From: Comamonas sp.
GTDB lineage: Bacteria > Pseudomonadota > Gammaproteobacteria > Burkholderiales > Burkholderiaceae_C
Assembly: GCF_009360615.1 (NCBI RefSeq)
Contig: NZ_SPEY01000061.1
Span: 1-58,606, forward strand
Length of the DNA stretch: 58,606 nt
Reading direction: 5' to 3'
Positions 57,364-58,606 of this stretch are shown here, piece by piece. The notes beneath the pieces were generated by a model. It saw only the letters and a program-made list of their open reading frames with translations, did no database searches and was not told where the DNA came from. How positions within the stretch are numbered: the first letter of the stretch is position 1; each line of letters starts with the position of its first letter. A program made the translations under genes and the position numbers.

Positions 57364-58032
57364 ATGAACCATTCCATCACGACAGCCATCGCTTTTTTGC
57401 TGCTGCCTCTGACTGCAGCCTCACAGGCTGCCGAGCCGCCCTCGGCCATTGCTGCGGCCGAGCTGTACATCCGCACCCTGGTCAATCACGACGAGCAGGC
57501 CATCAGCCAGCTCAATGACTATCTGCGCGCCGACCGCCTGCGCTCGGGCCGCAGTGCGGACTACGCCAACGCCGCCGAACTCAAGCAAGCCGACAAGGAC
57601 TTCCCGCGCGAGATCGCCGACGTGGCCCTGCCTCTGTTTCCCGAAACGCACCGCAATGCCCTGCGCGCGCCCTTGGAAAGCCTGATGGGCACGGTGCAAA
57701 AAACGCGCCAGCAATCCCGGTGCAAGACCGTCTCCGCCAGCAAGCCCAAGCTTGACAAGCATGGCGTGCTCAATACCGAGGTGAAGTTCAGCTGCCAGCT
57801 GGTCAAGACTCCCGAGACCTGGGCCGAAGGCATTCAGCGCATGGCGCGCAACAAGCTCAGCGTGGATCAGGTGCAGGGCGAGCTCAAGAAACTGCAGGCT
57901 GCCTACTCGGTTCCCGCAAACCACACTTACGAAGGCACGCTGTCGCTGGGCATGGTGCCCAAGGATAAGGACAAGGCCTGGCGCAACGACTTTGCGCGAG
58001 AAGCCTTTGACGAGATGTTCAGCGAACTCTAA
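57364..58032 (+). CDS. Exported protein of unknown function
   Basis: 222 residues. Sec signal peptide MNHSITTAIAFLLLPLTAASQAAE with cleavage near residue 22. The mature part is charged and helical, with two cysteines (CKTVSAS and FSCQLV) about 35 residues apart that could form a disulfide, and a C-terminal LGMVPKDKDKAWRNDFAREAFDEMF stretch. I recognise no family. It stands alone between a terminator and the dehydrogenase gene. Confidence 0.78.
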   Translation: MNHSITTAIAFLLLPLTAASQAAEPPSAIAAAELYIRTLVNHDEQAISQLNDYLRADRLRSGRSADYANAAELKQADKDFPREIADVALPLFPETHRNALRAPLESLMGTVQKTRQQSRCKTVSASKPKLDKHGVLNTEVKFSCQLVKTPETWAEGIQRMARNKLSVDQVQGELKKLQAAYSVPANHTYEGTLSLGMVPKDKDKAWRNDFAREAFDEMFSEL

Positions 58033-58149
58033 GGGCACCTGAACCTTTCGGAAGGGCCCGGGGCCGACCTCTTCGGTTGGCCCGCCCACAAGCGTTACAG
58101 CCATGCCTGCACGACCAACTCGGGAGCGGTGGCAGACATAGCATCCACT

Positions 58150-58199
58150 TGTGCATATTCGCACACCCTATGTGCAGTGTTTGCTATTGCTATAGCAAA
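58150..58199. promoter_or_regulatory. Inverted repeats upstream of the semialdehyde dehydrogenase gene
   Basis: TTTGCTAT at 58180-58187 and ATAGCAAA at 58192-58199 form a perfect pair around four bases; TGTGC/GCACA arms lie at 58150-58165. They sit 46-96 bases upstream of the ATG, a position that suits a repressor or activator site. No regulator gene is adjacent within the window. Confidence 0.45.
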
Positions 58200-58245
58200 T
58201 CCGCACACATACGATGAGGAACAAATTCACCAACGGAGACACCTC

Positions 58246-58606
58246 ATGAACGCACCGACTTCCGCCAAGGTTCTGGCGCCCACCGTCAAACTGCTCATCA
58301 ACGGGCAGATGGTCGAATCCAAAACCACTCAGTGGCGCGATGTGGTCAACCCTGCGACCCAGGAAGTGCTGGCGCGCGTGCCTTTCGCCACGCCCGACGA
58401 GGTCAACGCTGCCGTGGCCAATGCCAAGCAGGCATTCAAGACCTGGAAGAAGACCCCCATCGGCGCACGTGCGCGCATCTTTCTGAAGCTGCAGCAGCTG
58501 ATCCGCGAAAACATGAAGGAGCTGGCCGCCCTGCTGACGGCCGAACAGGGCAAGACCCTGCCCGACGCCGAAGGCGATGTCTTCCGCGGCCTGGAAGTCG
58601 TGGAAC
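58246..58606 (+). CDS. mmsA: Methylmalonate-semialdehyde dehydrogenase (CoA-acylating), N-terminal part
   Basis: Only the first 120 residues lie in the window; the gene runs off the right edge. The start (KLLINGQMVESKTTQWRDVVNPATQEVLARVPFAT) and ARIFLKLQQLIRENMKELAALLTAEQGKTLPDAEGDVFRGLEVVE are characteristic of the MmsA branch of aldehyde dehydrogenases, which oxidise methylmalonate semialdehyde to propionyl-CoA in valine or inositol breakdown. CGGAG precedes the ATG. The active-site cysteine is outside the window, so function rests on the N-terminus. Confidence 0.85.
   Translation, partial: MNAPTSAKVLAPTVKLLINGQMVESKTTQWRDVVNPATQEVLARVPFATPDEVNAAVANAKQAFKTWKKTPIGARARIFLKLQQLIRENMKELAALLTAEQGKTLPDAEGDVFRGLEVVE

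Overview
The window reads as chromosome of a Comamonas-type betaproteobacterium (family Comamonadaceae, closest to the C. testosteroni group). The grounds are a complete protocatechuate 4,5-cleavage operon in the Comamonas pmd order, a gentisate operon, a Bug-family solute-binding protein, high GC with strong G/C at third codon positions, and intergenic palindromes of a type common in this family. No transposase, integrase, phage gene, CRISPR array or rRNA gene was seen. Family assignments come from motifs read by eye; no database search was run.

Region 1 (1-8775): an aromatic/aspartate aminotransferase with a clear terminator, a DOPA-dioxygenase-like enzyme with a Tat-like leader, a short CoA-transferase family III protein, an aldo/keto reductase, and a Baeyer-Villiger monooxygenase plus esterase pair with a divergent AraC-type regulator. 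Region 2 (8900-16595, minus strand): the pmd operon in transcription order pmdU-K-E-F-D-A-B-C, which takes protocatechuate through uptake, ring opening, dehydrogenation, lactone hydrolysis, tautomerisation, hydration and aldol cleavage. A near-perfect inverted repeat lies upstream. A secreted His/Asp/Arg-rich protein follows at 16973-17479.

Region 3 (17646-40209, minus strand): a capsule locus of about 22.5 kb that looks like one transcription unit. It starts with the ABC export genes kpsM-T-E-D. A lower-GC, strain-specific block follows, holding two large glycosyltransferase-type proteins, a nucleotidyltransferase, a small HAD phosphatase and a nucleotidyltransferase/kinase-fold fusion. Next come Kdo supply (kdsA, a kdsB-kdsC fusion, kdsD/kpsF) and the Kdo-linker transferases kpsC and kpsS. 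The operon ends unusually with a membrane-anchored hydrolase-like protein, a cytochrome P450 and a small membrane protein, the last three linked by 4-base overlaps. This tail and the activating cassette are the best candidates for undescribed biology here.

Region 4 (40784-46558): selD, an Lrp-type regulator, tRNA-Gln, a class I glutamine amidotransferase, a gene-poor stretch with possible decayed coding remnants, and a MocR/PdxR-type regulator. Region 5 (46731-51445, plus strand) is divergent from that regulator: a BenE-family transporter, a YggS-type PLP protein, a class III aminotransferase and a serine hydroxymethyltransferase. Four of the five products, regulator included, are PLP-binding proteins, and an inverted repeat with a third half-site sits in the shared promoter. 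Region 6 (51516-56995): LysR and MarR regulators divergent from a gentisate operon (gentisate dioxygenase, fumarylpyruvate hydrolase, maleylpyruvate isomerase, Bug-type binding protein). The window ends with an exported protein of unknown function and the start of a methylmalonate-semialdehyde dehydrogenase gene.
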